In this document: piece by piece, positions 1 through 6,130 of the stretch
How positions within the stretch are numbered: position 1 is the first letter of the stretch
Layout of the letters: the number at the start of each line of letters is the position of its first letter
Assembly (NCBI GenBank): GCA_015485015.1
Contig: WFUK01000019.1
Location: 1-10,768 of the forward strand
Reading direction: 5' to 3'
Length of the DNA: 10,768 bases
Origin: Paracoccaceae bacterium
Lineage (GTDB): Bacteria; Pseudomonadota; Alphaproteobacteria; Rhodobacterales; Rhodobacteraceae
Program-made: the position numbers and the translations under genes
The notes under the pieces: generated by a model
Told to the model about the DNA's origin: nothing
The model's input: only the letters and a program-made list of their open reading frames with translations
Databases searched by the model: none

Positions 1-1
1 G

Positions 2-739
2 CATGAGCTGCGCGCCGGATCAGATAAGGCCAAGCAGGTGAAGGCCGCCTTGACCGCTGAAGGGGTCTGGAGCCAGTATCTGGAGGTTGGCATTGGCCCG
101 GATGCCGAGGTTTTCTCCAAAGCCCAGGTGCTGTCGTCAGTAGGGCAGGGGGCCAAGGTCGGGCTGCATCCTTCATCTGTCTGGAACAATCCGGAGCCGG
201 AGCTGGTTTTGGCGGTGTCCTCTGCCGGAAAAATTGTGGGGGCCAGTCTTGGCAATGATGTGAACCTGCGGGATATCGAAGGGCGCTCGGCGCTGCTGCT
301 CTCCAAGGCGAAAGATAACAATGCCTCTTGCGCGATTGGTCCCTTCATCCGGCTGCTGGACCGGGATTTCACTCTGGACCACCTGCGCAACGCCGAGATA
401 AACCTGCGCATTGACGGGCCGGATGGGTATCAGCTCAAGGGCAAGTCCTCCATGTCCGGTATCAGCCGCGATATTGAGGATCTCGTCGCCCAGACCATTG
501 GCCGCCATCATCAATATCCCGATGGGCTGATGCTGTTTTTGGGCACCGCTTTTGCCCCAACCAAAGACCGCGACATTCCCGGCGAAGGCTTCACCCATAA
601 ATGTGGCGACAGGGTCAGCATTTCGTGCCGTGAGCTGGGCGAACTGGTAAACAGTGTCGATCTGTCCACCCAATGCCCGGAATGGCGGTATGGCCTGCGG
701 GAGCTGATGAGCAACCTCGCCCGCAGGGGCTTGATTTAA
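2..739 (+). CDS. XylX-like FAH-superfamily 2-keto-3-deoxy-pentonate dehydratase (5' partial)
   Basis: This is the C-terminal ~245 residues of a fumarylacetoacetate-hydrolase-superfamily protein. The frame is open from the first bases, so the GTG at 38 is internal and the true start lies outside the window. Visible family features are NNPEPELVL, with two acidic metal ligands at codons 194-196 and 200-202, and GNDVNLRD with an Asp at 257-259; together they form the E-E-D divalent-metal site of FAH enzymes. Other segments are AKDNNASCAIGPF, HHQYPDGLMLFLGT and the end CPEWRYGLRELMSNLARRGL. From memory these match Caulobacter XylX (2-keto-3-deoxy-D-xylonate dehydratase) better than C-C bond hydrolases. 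The inferred reaction is dehydration of a 2-keto-3-deoxy-pentonate to alpha-ketoglutarate semialdehyde. The next gene, 11 bp downstream, encodes the enzyme that oxidises that product, as in Caulobacter xylXA. Exact sugar stereochemistry is unknown. A 2,4-diketo-3-deoxy-L-fuconate hydrolase is the main alternative. Confidence 0.85.
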   Translation, partial: HELRAGSDKAKQVKAALTAEGVWSQYLEVGIGPDAEVFSKAQVLSSVGQGAKVGLHPSSVWNNPEPELVLAVSSAGKIVGASLGNDVNLRDIEGRSALLLSKAKDNNASCAIGPFIRLLDRDFTLDHLRNAEINLRIDGPDGYQLKGKSSMSGISRDIEDLVAQTIGRHHQYPDGLMLFLGTAFAPTKDRDIPGEGFTHKCGDRVSISCRELGELVNSVDLSTQCPEWRYGLRELMSNLARRGLI

Positions 740-750
740 AAGGAAATAAC

Positions 751-2256
751 ATGCTGCATGGAAAACATCTGATTGCTGGAAAATGGGTGGGAGGGGCTGA
801 GCGCTTTGCCAATATGCCCGTTCGCGGCGCGGCTGAGCAATTTGCGGTTGGGCGCGTTGAGGATATAGAGCAGGCCGTGCAAATGGCTGAAGCGGCATTT
901 GCCAGCTATAGCCAGCTCACCCGCCCCTTGCGGGCTGCTTTCCTGCGCCGGATTGCGGATGAGATCGAAAGCCGAGGTGCCGAGATTACCGATATTGGCA
1001 GCCGTGAAACCGGGCTGCCAACGGCGCGGCTGGAGGGCGAGCGGGGCCGAACAACCGGCCAGCTAAGGCTTTTTGCTGACCATATCGAGGCTGGCGATTA
1101 TCTGGATCGTCGCCATGATAAGGCCTTGCCCGACCGCGCCCCGCTGCCCCGCCCTGATCTGCACATGATGCAGCTGCCCATAGGCCCGGTGGCGGTATTT
1201 GGGGCGTCCAATTTTCCGCTGGCATTTTCGGTGGCGGGGGGGGATACCGCCTCGGCGCTGGCCGCGGGCTGCCCGGTTGTGGTTAAAGGCCATTCAGCCC
1301 ATCCCGGCACCAGCGAGATCGTGGCGCAGGCCATTGATGCCGCCATTCGTGCCTGTGGCCTGCACCCGGGTGTGTTTTCGCTGGTGCAGGGTGGCGCGCG
1401 TGTGGCCAGCCAGCACCTTGTGCAGCACCCGCTGATTTGCGCGGTTGGCTTTACCGGCTCGCTTTGGGGGGGGCGTGCCTTGTTTGACCTGTGCGCTGCC
1501 CGCCCGAACCCGATTCCGTTTTTTGGAGAATTGGGCAGTATTAACCCGATGTTCTTGTTGCCGGCCGCCATGGCTGCGCGCGGGGCGGAGCTGGCCGAAG
1601 GCTGGGCGGCATCCCTGACCATGGGCGCGGGGCAATTTTGCACCAATCCCGGCGTAGCCTTTATGTTGGCCGGGCCTGAAGCGGATAGCTTTGTGGACAA
1701 TGCGCAGCAGGCCTTGGCAAAGGTGGAGGCACAGCCCATGCTAACACCCGGGATCGCAGAGGCCTATGGCGAGGGGTGCGATCAAATGGCGGGGAGTGAC
1801 GCGGTGCAGCAGGTTTTGACTACAGCCAGCGATTCCCGCGCGGCCACCCCGCATCTTTACCTGACCAGCGGCGCGGCATGGCTGGCCAACCCGGCCCTTG
1901 CGGAGGAGGTATTTGGCCCGCTTGGGCTGGTGGTTCTGGCCAAGGATCAGGCGGAAATGCAAACCATTGCCCGCGGTTTGACCGGCCAGCTCACCTGCAC
2001 TTTGCATATGGATAGGGCAGATTCCGACCTGGCACGCCGCCTTTTGTCCATTCTTGAGCGCAAGGCCGGGCGGCTGCTGGCCAATGGCTTTCCGACCGGT
2101 GTTGAGGTTGCAGACAGTATGGTGCATGGCGGGCCTTATCCGGCCTCAACCAATTTTGGCCACACCTCGGTGGGCACCCTTTCTATCCGCCGGTGGTTGC
2201 GGCCGGTGTGCTACCAGAATATGCCCAAAGACCTGCTGCCCGATGATCTGGGCTGA
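751..2256 (+). CDS. alpha-ketoglutarate semialdehyde dehydrogenase (2,5-dioxovalerate dehydrogenase)
   Basis: Cytosolic NAD(P)+-dependent aldehyde dehydrogenase, 501 aa, the usual length for the KGSADH branch. It oxidises 2,5-dioxopentanoate to alpha-ketoglutarate, the last step of non-phosphorylative pentose, glucarate and hydroxyproline pathways. The catalytic cysteine is C297 in GAGQFCTNPG. The general base is E260 in FFGELGSINP. N154 lies in FGASNFPLAF, and cofactor-binding K179 in CPVVVKGHSAHPG. The FGASNFP and GELGSINP wording is characteristic of the KGSADH family rather than betaine or fatty aldehyde dehydrogenases. The frame is open further upstream (an ATG at 673), but 751 is preferred: it follows AGGAAA at 741-746 and begins MLHGKHLIAGKW, the normal family N-terminus. 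It lies 11 bp behind the XylX-like gene, so one operon is likely. It contains two runs of eight G (1236-1243 and 1466-1473). It ends 14 bp from the convergent DUF2231 gene. Confidence 0.92.
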   Translation: MLHGKHLIAGKWVGGAERFANMPVRGAAEQFAVGRVEDIEQAVQMAEAAFASYSQLTRPLRAAFLRRIADEIESRGAEITDIGSRETGLPTARLEGERGRTTGQLRLFADHIEAGDYLDRRHDKALPDRAPLPRPDLHMMQLPIGPVAVFGASNFPLAFSVAGGDTASALAAGCPVVVKGHSAHPGTSEIVAQAIDAAIRACGLHPGVFSLVQGGARVASQHLVQHPLICAVGFTGSLWGGRALFDLCAARPNPIPFFGELGSINPMFLLPAAMAARGAELAEGWAASLTMGAGQFCTNPGVAFMLAGPEADSFVDNAQQALAKVEAQPMLTPGIAEAYGEGCDQMAGSDAVQQVLTTASDSRAATPHLYLTSGAAWLANPALAEEVFGPLGLVVLAKDQAEMQTIARGLTGQLTCTLHMDRADSDLARRLLSILERKAGRLLANGFPTGVEVADSMVHGGPYPASTNFGHTSVGTLSIRRWLRPVCYQNMPKDLLPDDLG

Positions 2257-2270
2257 TCACAATTATGGCC

Positions 2271-2735
2271 TTATCCGGCGGGTGGGGCCACATTGACGCC
2301 AAATTCATATACCAGTTGGCCACCATAAAAGGCGGTAATGATAATAAGAATCGAAAGGGCCATTTCCACCAGAACGATTCCCGCAACAGCCCCTTTTCCG
2401 AGGCTAAATCTTCGCCACCAGACAAAGATGCGTAATATCCCCCATATCGCAAAGGCGCTGGCCGTGATGCCGCCAAGGGACGCATGGGTTTCGGTCAGGG
2501 CCTCGGGCACGCCACCACTGGTGGCCACATCCAGTGCCAAAGAGCCAAAAATAGCAGCTATGGTGGCACCAATTCCGGCCAATAAAGCCAATCCGGCTGA
2601 AAGATTGGCCATGCCGCCGCGCCCATCAAGCGGGATTTTTCTGGCCCATGCATAGAGGTCCAGCAGAAATAGGCTGATAAAGAAGGCAATGGGAAAATGG
2701 ATGACGAGAGGATGAATTTGCTCCAGTGATAACAT
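2271..2735 (-). CDS. DUF2231 family small integral membrane protein
   Basis: A 154-aa predicted inner-membrane protein with four hydrophobic segments at roughly residues 11-28, 44-66, 88-107 and 115-137. The N-terminal HPLVIHFPIA (H8, H13), a third histidine H84 in ETHASLGG, and the C-terminal GGQLVYEFGVNV are hallmarks of DUF2231, whose function is not established. The paired conserved histidines at membrane edges could bind a metal or heme, but this is inference. A clear AGGAGA Shine-Dalgarno (complement of 2741-2746) sits 5 nt before the ATG. It is the last gene of the - strand sugar operon, starting 29 bp after the lactonase stop, so it is probably co-transcribed. It gives no direct clue to sugar chemistry and may be a passenger. 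Confidence 0.85.
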   Translation of the reverse strand: MLSLEQIHPLVIHFPIAFFISLFLLDLYAWARKIPLDGRGGMANLSAGLALLAGIGATIAAIFGSLALDVATSGGVPEALTETHASLGGITASAFAIWGILRIFVWWRRFSLGKGAVAGIVLVEMALSILIIITAFYGGQLVYEFGVNVAPPAG

Positions 2736-2764
2736 GATCTTCTCCTTTTTTATTTACAAAATGG

Positions 2765-3694
2765 TTAGGGCATGGGGTTTGAAGCGCCGGTATCTGCGCT
2801 GTGTTGAAAGCCGGCCATCGCTTCTGGTAAACCCGTAGATGAGGTCTCTACTGAAAAGACCGACCCCGCCCAAGGCTGCGCCAAAAGCTCAGCGGCACTT
2901 TGGCGCCGCACAGCCGTGGTGATCAGCAATGAGCGCAACCCTTCCCCGCCAAAGCAGCAACTGGTGACAAGATCAACCGGCAGCCCTATGCGAGAGCGCA
3001 CCTGCCCCTCGGGAGAGAGCTGAAGCACCGCGCCGCCACCGTAAAGGGCTGTCCAGATGTTTCCGTCGCTATCCACACATAGCCCGTCAAAAATACCCAG
3101 TTTTTTATCTTGCTTTATCAGCGCCCGCCGCGCCCCAAGCTGCCCGGTTTCTAGGTCACAGGCATAGGCCCAAATCGTGTTGATATGGGAATCGGTTATA
3201 TAGAGCGTCCTTCCGTCGCCACTCCAGCCCAGCCCGTTGGGAGCGGTCAGGTTGCCCAGCACCCTATGCACCATCCCGGAAGGTTCAACCCGAAACAGGG
3301 CACCGGCCTGCCTGCGGCTATGGCTCAACCAGCCAACCCAGAAATTACCCAAAGGGTCAACGCGGCCATCATTATAGCGCCCCGGCACATCCTTTGGCCC
3401 GCATAGTTTCACCGGATCACAGATTACGCGCAGCGCTGCGGTTTGCGGGTTAAAGCGGCATATTCCTTCATGTTCCAGCGCGACAAGCAGCTCATTATTG
3501 CTGCAAAACCCGATCGCCCCTACCGCGGAGGGCATGGGCCATTGCCCGGTTTGGCCAACCCCCGGCACCAGCCGATATATAGCAGGGCGCAGGATATCTG
3601 CCCAATAAAGCGCATTTTGCTTTGGGTGCCAAAGCGGGCTTTCTCCCAATATGGCATTGGCCTGTTGCAGGCAATGAAGGGTGGGTTTTATCAC
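2765..3694 (-). CDS. SMP-30/gluconolactonase family sugar lactonase
   Basis: A 309-aa six-bladed beta-propeller lactonase of the SMP-30/LRE family. It hydrolyses the aldono-1,4- or 1,5-lactone made by a sugar dehydrogenase to the aldonate, and is the functional counterpart of XylC or L-arabinolactonase. Likely metal ligands are E18 (ILGESPLW), N153 (TAPNGLGW) and D203 (IFDGLCVD); the spacing almost equals the E18/N154/D204 triad of human SMP-30. R106 and N108 in GRYNDGRVDP are the usual substrate-binding pair, and GDGRTLYITDS is another family signature. The start is GTG, overlapping the stop of the upstream aldo/keto reductase as GTGA (4 nt), which indicates translational coupling. That places lactone formation and hydrolysis in one operon. 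Substrate identity is not determinable from sequence. Confidence 0.92.
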   Translation of the reverse strand: MIKPTLHCLQQANAILGESPLWHPKQNALYWADILRPAIYRLVPGVGQTGQWPMPSAVGAIGFCSNNELLVALEHEGICRFNPQTAALRVICDPVKLCGPKDVPGRYNDGRVDPLGNFWVGWLSHSRRQAGALFRVEPSGMVHRVLGNLTAPNGLGWSGDGRTLYITDSHINTIWAYACDLETGQLGARRALIKQDKKLGIFDGLCVDSDGNIWTALYGGGAVLQLSPEGQVRSRIGLPVDLVTSCCFGGEGLRSLLITTAVRRQSAAELLAQPWAGSVFSVETSSTGLPEAMAGFQHSADTGASNPMP

Positions 3695-4722
3695 GCAAAC
3701 GGGCCTTTTGGCAGCGGCGCATCCTCCCGCAACAAACCCTCTTTTTGCAGCTCGGCCCAGAGATCGTCGGGAATTTCAAAAGCCATCAAATCAACATTTT
3801 GCTCAATTTCATGGGTATGCACCGCCCCCGTTACCACCGAAGCAACCCGCTTTTGGCCCAGCGGAAACTGTATGGCCGCCGCCGCAAGCGGGGTGTTGTG
3901 GCGGGCGCAGACCGCAGCGATACGGTTGACCTTTTCAACGACCTCGGGGGAGGCAGCGCGATAATCATGGGTGGCACCGGGCGTGGCACCGGTGGCCAGA
4001 ATGCCGGATTTAAAAGGCCCGGCGATCAAAAACGAAAACCCCTGAGCTTCAGCCAGTGGAAACAGCTCCTCCAACCCGTCTTGCTCCAACAGGCTATAGC
4101 GCCCGGCCAGCATATAGCAATCCAGCGCCGCATTTTTGGCGAATTGAACGCTTGGCCCAACCTCGTTAACCCCGATGCCAATCGCTTTGATCACGCCCGC
4201 GCGTTTCAGCTCCTGCAAGGCGGGCACAGCCCCCTCAATTGCCTCTTTGAAACGGGCATCGTAATTTTCGCCGTGATGGGCCACATCCACATCATGGATC
4301 AGGGCAATGTCGATCCGGTTCATTCCCAAACGGTGGTAACTATCCTCAATCGAGCGCATAACTGCATCATAGGTGTAATCATGCACGATTTTAAAGCCAT
4401 GGGTGCGCTTCCAGTTTCCGGGTCGGATATCCTTGCCAAAGGCGGGCTTCAGCAGCCGTCCGACCTTGGTAGAAAGGGTAAACGAGGCGCGATCTTTTGC
4501 GCGCAGCACATGGCCAAACCGATGCTCGGCAACGCCGTGGCCATATTGCGGCGCCATATCAAAATGGCCAACCCCTGCCTGATAAGCGGCCTCAACCGTG
4601 GCCAAAGCCTGCGTCTCGGGCAAGATCTCAAAAAGGTTGCCAAGCGGCGCGCCGCCCAGCCCCAAAACCGAGACCTCACATTCTGTTTTGCCTACTTTCC
4701 GGCGTTTTAAAGGGGTGTTCAT
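3691..4722 (-). CDS. aldo/keto reductase, aldose 1-dehydrogenase type (L-fucose/L-galactose/D-threo-aldose dehydrogenase-like)
   Basis: A 343-aa (beta/alpha)8 NAD(P)-dependent aldo/keto reductase. The catalytic tetrad is visible: D55 and Y60 in FDMAPQYGHG, K86 in LSTKVG and H143 in ALIHDVD. The opening VLGLGGAPLGNL and the Y-G-x-G-x-A-E-x-x-x-G pattern match the L-galactose / D-threo-aldose 1-dehydrogenase subgroup, which oxidises the anomeric carbon of L-fucose, L-galactose, L- or D-arabinose. With the adjoining lactonase it would supply step one of an oxidative pathway, in place of the SDR-type XylB of Caulobacter. A longer frame begins at ATG 4734, overlapping the upstream stop as TGATG. 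The start at 4722 is preferred because GAGGA (complement of 4728-4732) lies 5 nt before it, and no Shine-Dalgarno precedes the longer start. Confidence 0.9.
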   Translation of the reverse strand: MNTPLKRRKVGKTECEVSVLGLGGAPLGNLFEILPETQALATVEAAYQAGVGHFDMAPQYGHGVAEHRFGHVLRAKDRASFTLSTKVGRLLKPAFGKDIRPGNWKRTHGFKIVHDYTYDAVMRSIEDSYHRLGMNRIDIALIHDVDVAHHGENYDARFKEAIEGAVPALQELKRAGVIKAIGIGVNEVGPSVQFAKNAALDCYMLAGRYSLLEQDGLEELFPLAEAQGFSFLIAGPFKSGILATGATPGATHDYRAASPEVVEKVNRIAAVCARHNTPLAAAAIQFPLGQKRVASVVTGAVHTHEIEQNVDLMAFEIPDDLWAELQKEGLLREDAPLPKGPFA

Positions 4723-4727
4723 CTTGG

Positions 4728-4732
4728 TCCTC
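4728..4732 (-). promoter_or_regulatory. Shine-Dalgarno deciding the start of the aldo/keto reductase
   Basis: On the - strand this reads GAGGA, 5 nt before the ATG at 4722. It favours the 343-aa product over a start four codons earlier. Confidence 0.55.
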
Positions 4733-4733
4733 A

Positions 4734-5615
4734 TCAGGTTGGGTTTTTGGGTGATAAAAGTGCGGTTTGTATCGGAAGCAGCATCGCTGCGTGGTCAAGA
4801 TCTCCGAAATCGGCCAGCAGCGATTGCAAATGCGCTTGAGCCGCCGAAGCGGCGGTCAGGCTCTCTGCGGCGGCGGGCACTTGCGAAAACGCGTAATTCA
4901 GGTCCTTCAAATGGGAGCTTGCATGCCCATGCGGAGTGAAGTCGGCGGCGCCAAGGCGCGGGCCGATGGTTTCAAGGATTTTTCCGTCAACCAACCCGCC
5001 GCGCATCGCTTCGAGCAGCGCAGTTGGCGCAATGCCCAGGGCCTCGCCAAAGGCAACACCCTCGGCCAATCCGGCGATATAACAGGCCACCACTATCTGG
5101 TTGGCAAGCTTGGCCGCCTGGCCGGTCCCAACCGCCCCCATATGTGAAACGCGCCCAAGCGTGCCAAGCAGCGCGGTGGCTTTTGCCACATCTCTTTCCG
5201 CAGCCCCCAGAAATATCGAAAGCGTTCCTTGCTCGATACCCGCAGTGCCGCCTGAAACGGGGGCGTCAACAAATTGGTTGGCATTCGAGAAGCGGGATTG
5301 AACAAATCGGGCGGTTTCCGGTGTGTTGGTGCCCATATCCGCCACCAATGCGCCGGGTGGCAAATGGTCAACCGCCCCGCTGGTAATGAGTACGTCAGAG
5401 ACCGCCTTTGCATCATGAAGAAAAAGCAAAACGGCTGAAGCGCCTTGCACCGCTTCACGCGGGGAAGATGCGATGGTGGCAACGGAGGCAACCGCCTCTA
5501 TCCCCGCCCCCTGTGAGCGGTTCCACGCTACCATTTCATGGCCAAGCTTTGCCAAGCGCAACACCGCCCGCCGCCCCATTAGGCCCAGCCCTAAAATGCA
5601 GATTTTCTGGTTCAT
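4734..5615 (-). CDS. NAD(P)-dependent beta-hydroxyacid dehydrogenase (GarR / 3-hydroxyisobutyrate dehydrogenase-like)
   Basis: A 293-aa protein of the 6-phosphogluconate/3-hydroxyisobutyrate dehydrogenase superfamily. It has an N-terminal Rossmann motif GLGLMG (G9, G11, G14) and WNR at 31-33, a pattern usual for NADP-preferring members. Next come the substrate loop DAPVSGGTAGIEQGTL (118-132) and catalytic K169 with N172 in GTGQAAKLANQ. Such enzymes reduce tartronate semialdehyde, succinate semialdehyde or related short oxoacids. Here it could act on a side product of the sugar pathway such as glycolaldehyde-, tartronate- or ketoacid-level intermediates; the exact substrate is unknown. The frame extends to 5666, but the start at 5615 is chosen because GAGAGG lies 6 nt upstream and the shorter form begins just before the first beta strand. 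First gene of the - strand operon; its TGA touches the longer AKR start. Confidence 0.88.
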   Translation of the reverse strand: MNQKICILGLGLMGRRAVLRLAKLGHEMVAWNRSQGAGIEAVASVATIASSPREAVQGASAVLLFLHDAKAVSDVLITSGAVDHLPPGALVADMGTNTPETARFVQSRFSNANQFVDAPVSGGTAGIEQGTLSIFLGAAERDVAKATALLGTLGRVSHMGAVGTGQAAKLANQIVVACYIAGLAEGVAFGEALGIAPTALLEAMRGGLVDGKILETIGPRLGAADFTPHGHASSHLKDLNYAFSQVPAAAESLTAASAAQAHLQSLLADFGDLDHAAMLLPIQTALLSPKNPT

Positions 5616-5621
5616 CCCGTA

Positions 5622-5627
5622 CCTCTC
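5622..5627 (-). promoter_or_regulatory. Shine-Dalgarno deciding the start of the beta-hydroxyacid dehydrogenase
   Basis: On the - strand this reads GAGAGG, separated by 6 nt from the ATG at 5615. It supports the 293-aa start over the 310-aa one. Confidence 0.6.
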
Positions 5628-5636
5628 AATCCATTT

Positions 5637-5647
5637 TGGTATGACGA
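5637..5647. promoter_or_regulatory. Candidate GntR/FadR-type operator overlapping the -10 region
   Basis: TGGTATGACGA is a near-perfect 11-bp inverted repeat (TGGT-ATG-ACGA, one mismatched pair). It resembles the TGGT-N3-ACCA half-site layout of FCD/GntR sugar-acid regulators. It sits on the proposed -10, where a repressor would block transcription. No regulator gene is present in the window, and only one copy was noticed. Confidence 0.3.
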
Positions 5648-5666
5648 GATTTCGTTGTTCTGTCAA
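5638..5666 (-). promoter_or_regulatory. Candidate sigma70-type promoter of the - strand sugar operon
   Basis: On the - strand a perfect TTGACA -35 box (complement of 5661-5666) is followed by a 17-nt spacer and CATACC (complement of 5638-5643) as a weak -10. The start codon at 5615 would then carry a very short leader. The -35 and spacing are good; the -10 matches only three consensus positions. Confidence 0.4.
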
Positions 5667-5863
5667 GATACGCTGGGTGGCTTGAGGGCGAATCCCTTTA
5701 GCTTTTCACAATGAATTAGGAGAGTAATTTGATAAAATTGCCGGCATGGACGTAAATTTTTGCTTGATAATATGTGGTTGGCATTAGCATATTGATGGAG
5801 GGATATGGATATTCCGATATGGTATCATTGGTTAAATAGGAAGACATCTAAAATAATTGCGCT
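5667..5863. other. AT-rich non-coding junction
   Basis: From about 5700 the sequence turns visibly AT-rich compared with both flanks. All frames carry frequent stops. An ATG at 5805 with GGAGGG upstream opens a 93-codon frame, but its product has no recognisable features and shadows the permease remnant. No terminal inverted repeats or transposase fragments were recognised. The stretch separates the sugar locus from the polysaccharide locus. Confidence 0.5.
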
Positions 5864-6130
5864 ATGTCTGCTGTGTTCTATGTTCATGAGGATATTCCGG
5901 CCGCCTACCGGAAGTTCTTGTGGATTAACCCGGTCATCCACATCACTACCGAGATGCGCAAAGGGTTTTATCCAACCTGTCGCGGGGATTTCATCTCGCT
6001 GCTTTACATCCATGACAACGGGTCCGGAATCTTGCGATCACCTCTATTTTCGATATTATGGGATGTATGGTCATTGCTCGCGATGACATGGAGCGGATGT
6101 TTATGCGGAGATTTGTTGATAAAGTTTTAG
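5864..6130 (+). pseudogene. C-terminal remnant of a KpsM/Wzm-type polysaccharide-export ABC permease
   Basis: The frame from 5864 encodes SAVFYVHEDIP, then FLWINPVIHIT, then MRKGFYPT and DFISLLYI (to about 6010). In order and spacing these match the C-terminal stretch of ABC-2 capsule or LPS O-antigen export permeases: a 'visSGVFY..edlP' loop, 'lW.NPlvHit..mR.GFYpty', then 'yvSplYv'. An intact member is about 260 aa and six-membrane-spanning; here only ~50 recognisable residues remain. An in-frame stop lies just upstream (5849) and no homology was found in any frame before 5860. After 6010 the expected last hydrophobic segment and RRYHRD-like tail are not recognisable, although the frame runs to a stop at 6130, overlapping the convergent glycosyltransferase by 30 nt. 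It is probably a dead fragment from a capsule-export operon, in keeping with the adjoining glycan genes. Confidence 0.65.

Noticed and set aside
173..898. 241-codon - strand frame across the end of the XylX-like gene and start of the aldehyde dehydrogenase gene
   Set aside because: Antisense to two conserved genes and their ribosome site; no domain features.
2266..2290. Possible bidirectional terminator between the convergent aldehyde dehydrogenase and DUF2231 genes
   Set aside because: Only a 5-bp stem (TGGCC/GGCCA) with a long loop and no T-run, mostly inside the DUF2231 coding end.
3622..4710. Long open frame on the + strand (362 codons) opposite the lactonase and aldo/keto reductase genes
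   Set aside because: It lies antisense to two genes with full catalytic motifs, its product shows no family signature, and it is a GC-driven shadow.
5805..6086. 93-codon + strand frame with a GGAGGG upstream of its ATG
   Set aside because: The product has no recognisable feature, and the overlapping +2-shifted frame holds the convincing permease remnant; a decayed region with a chance Shine-Dalgarno is more likely.
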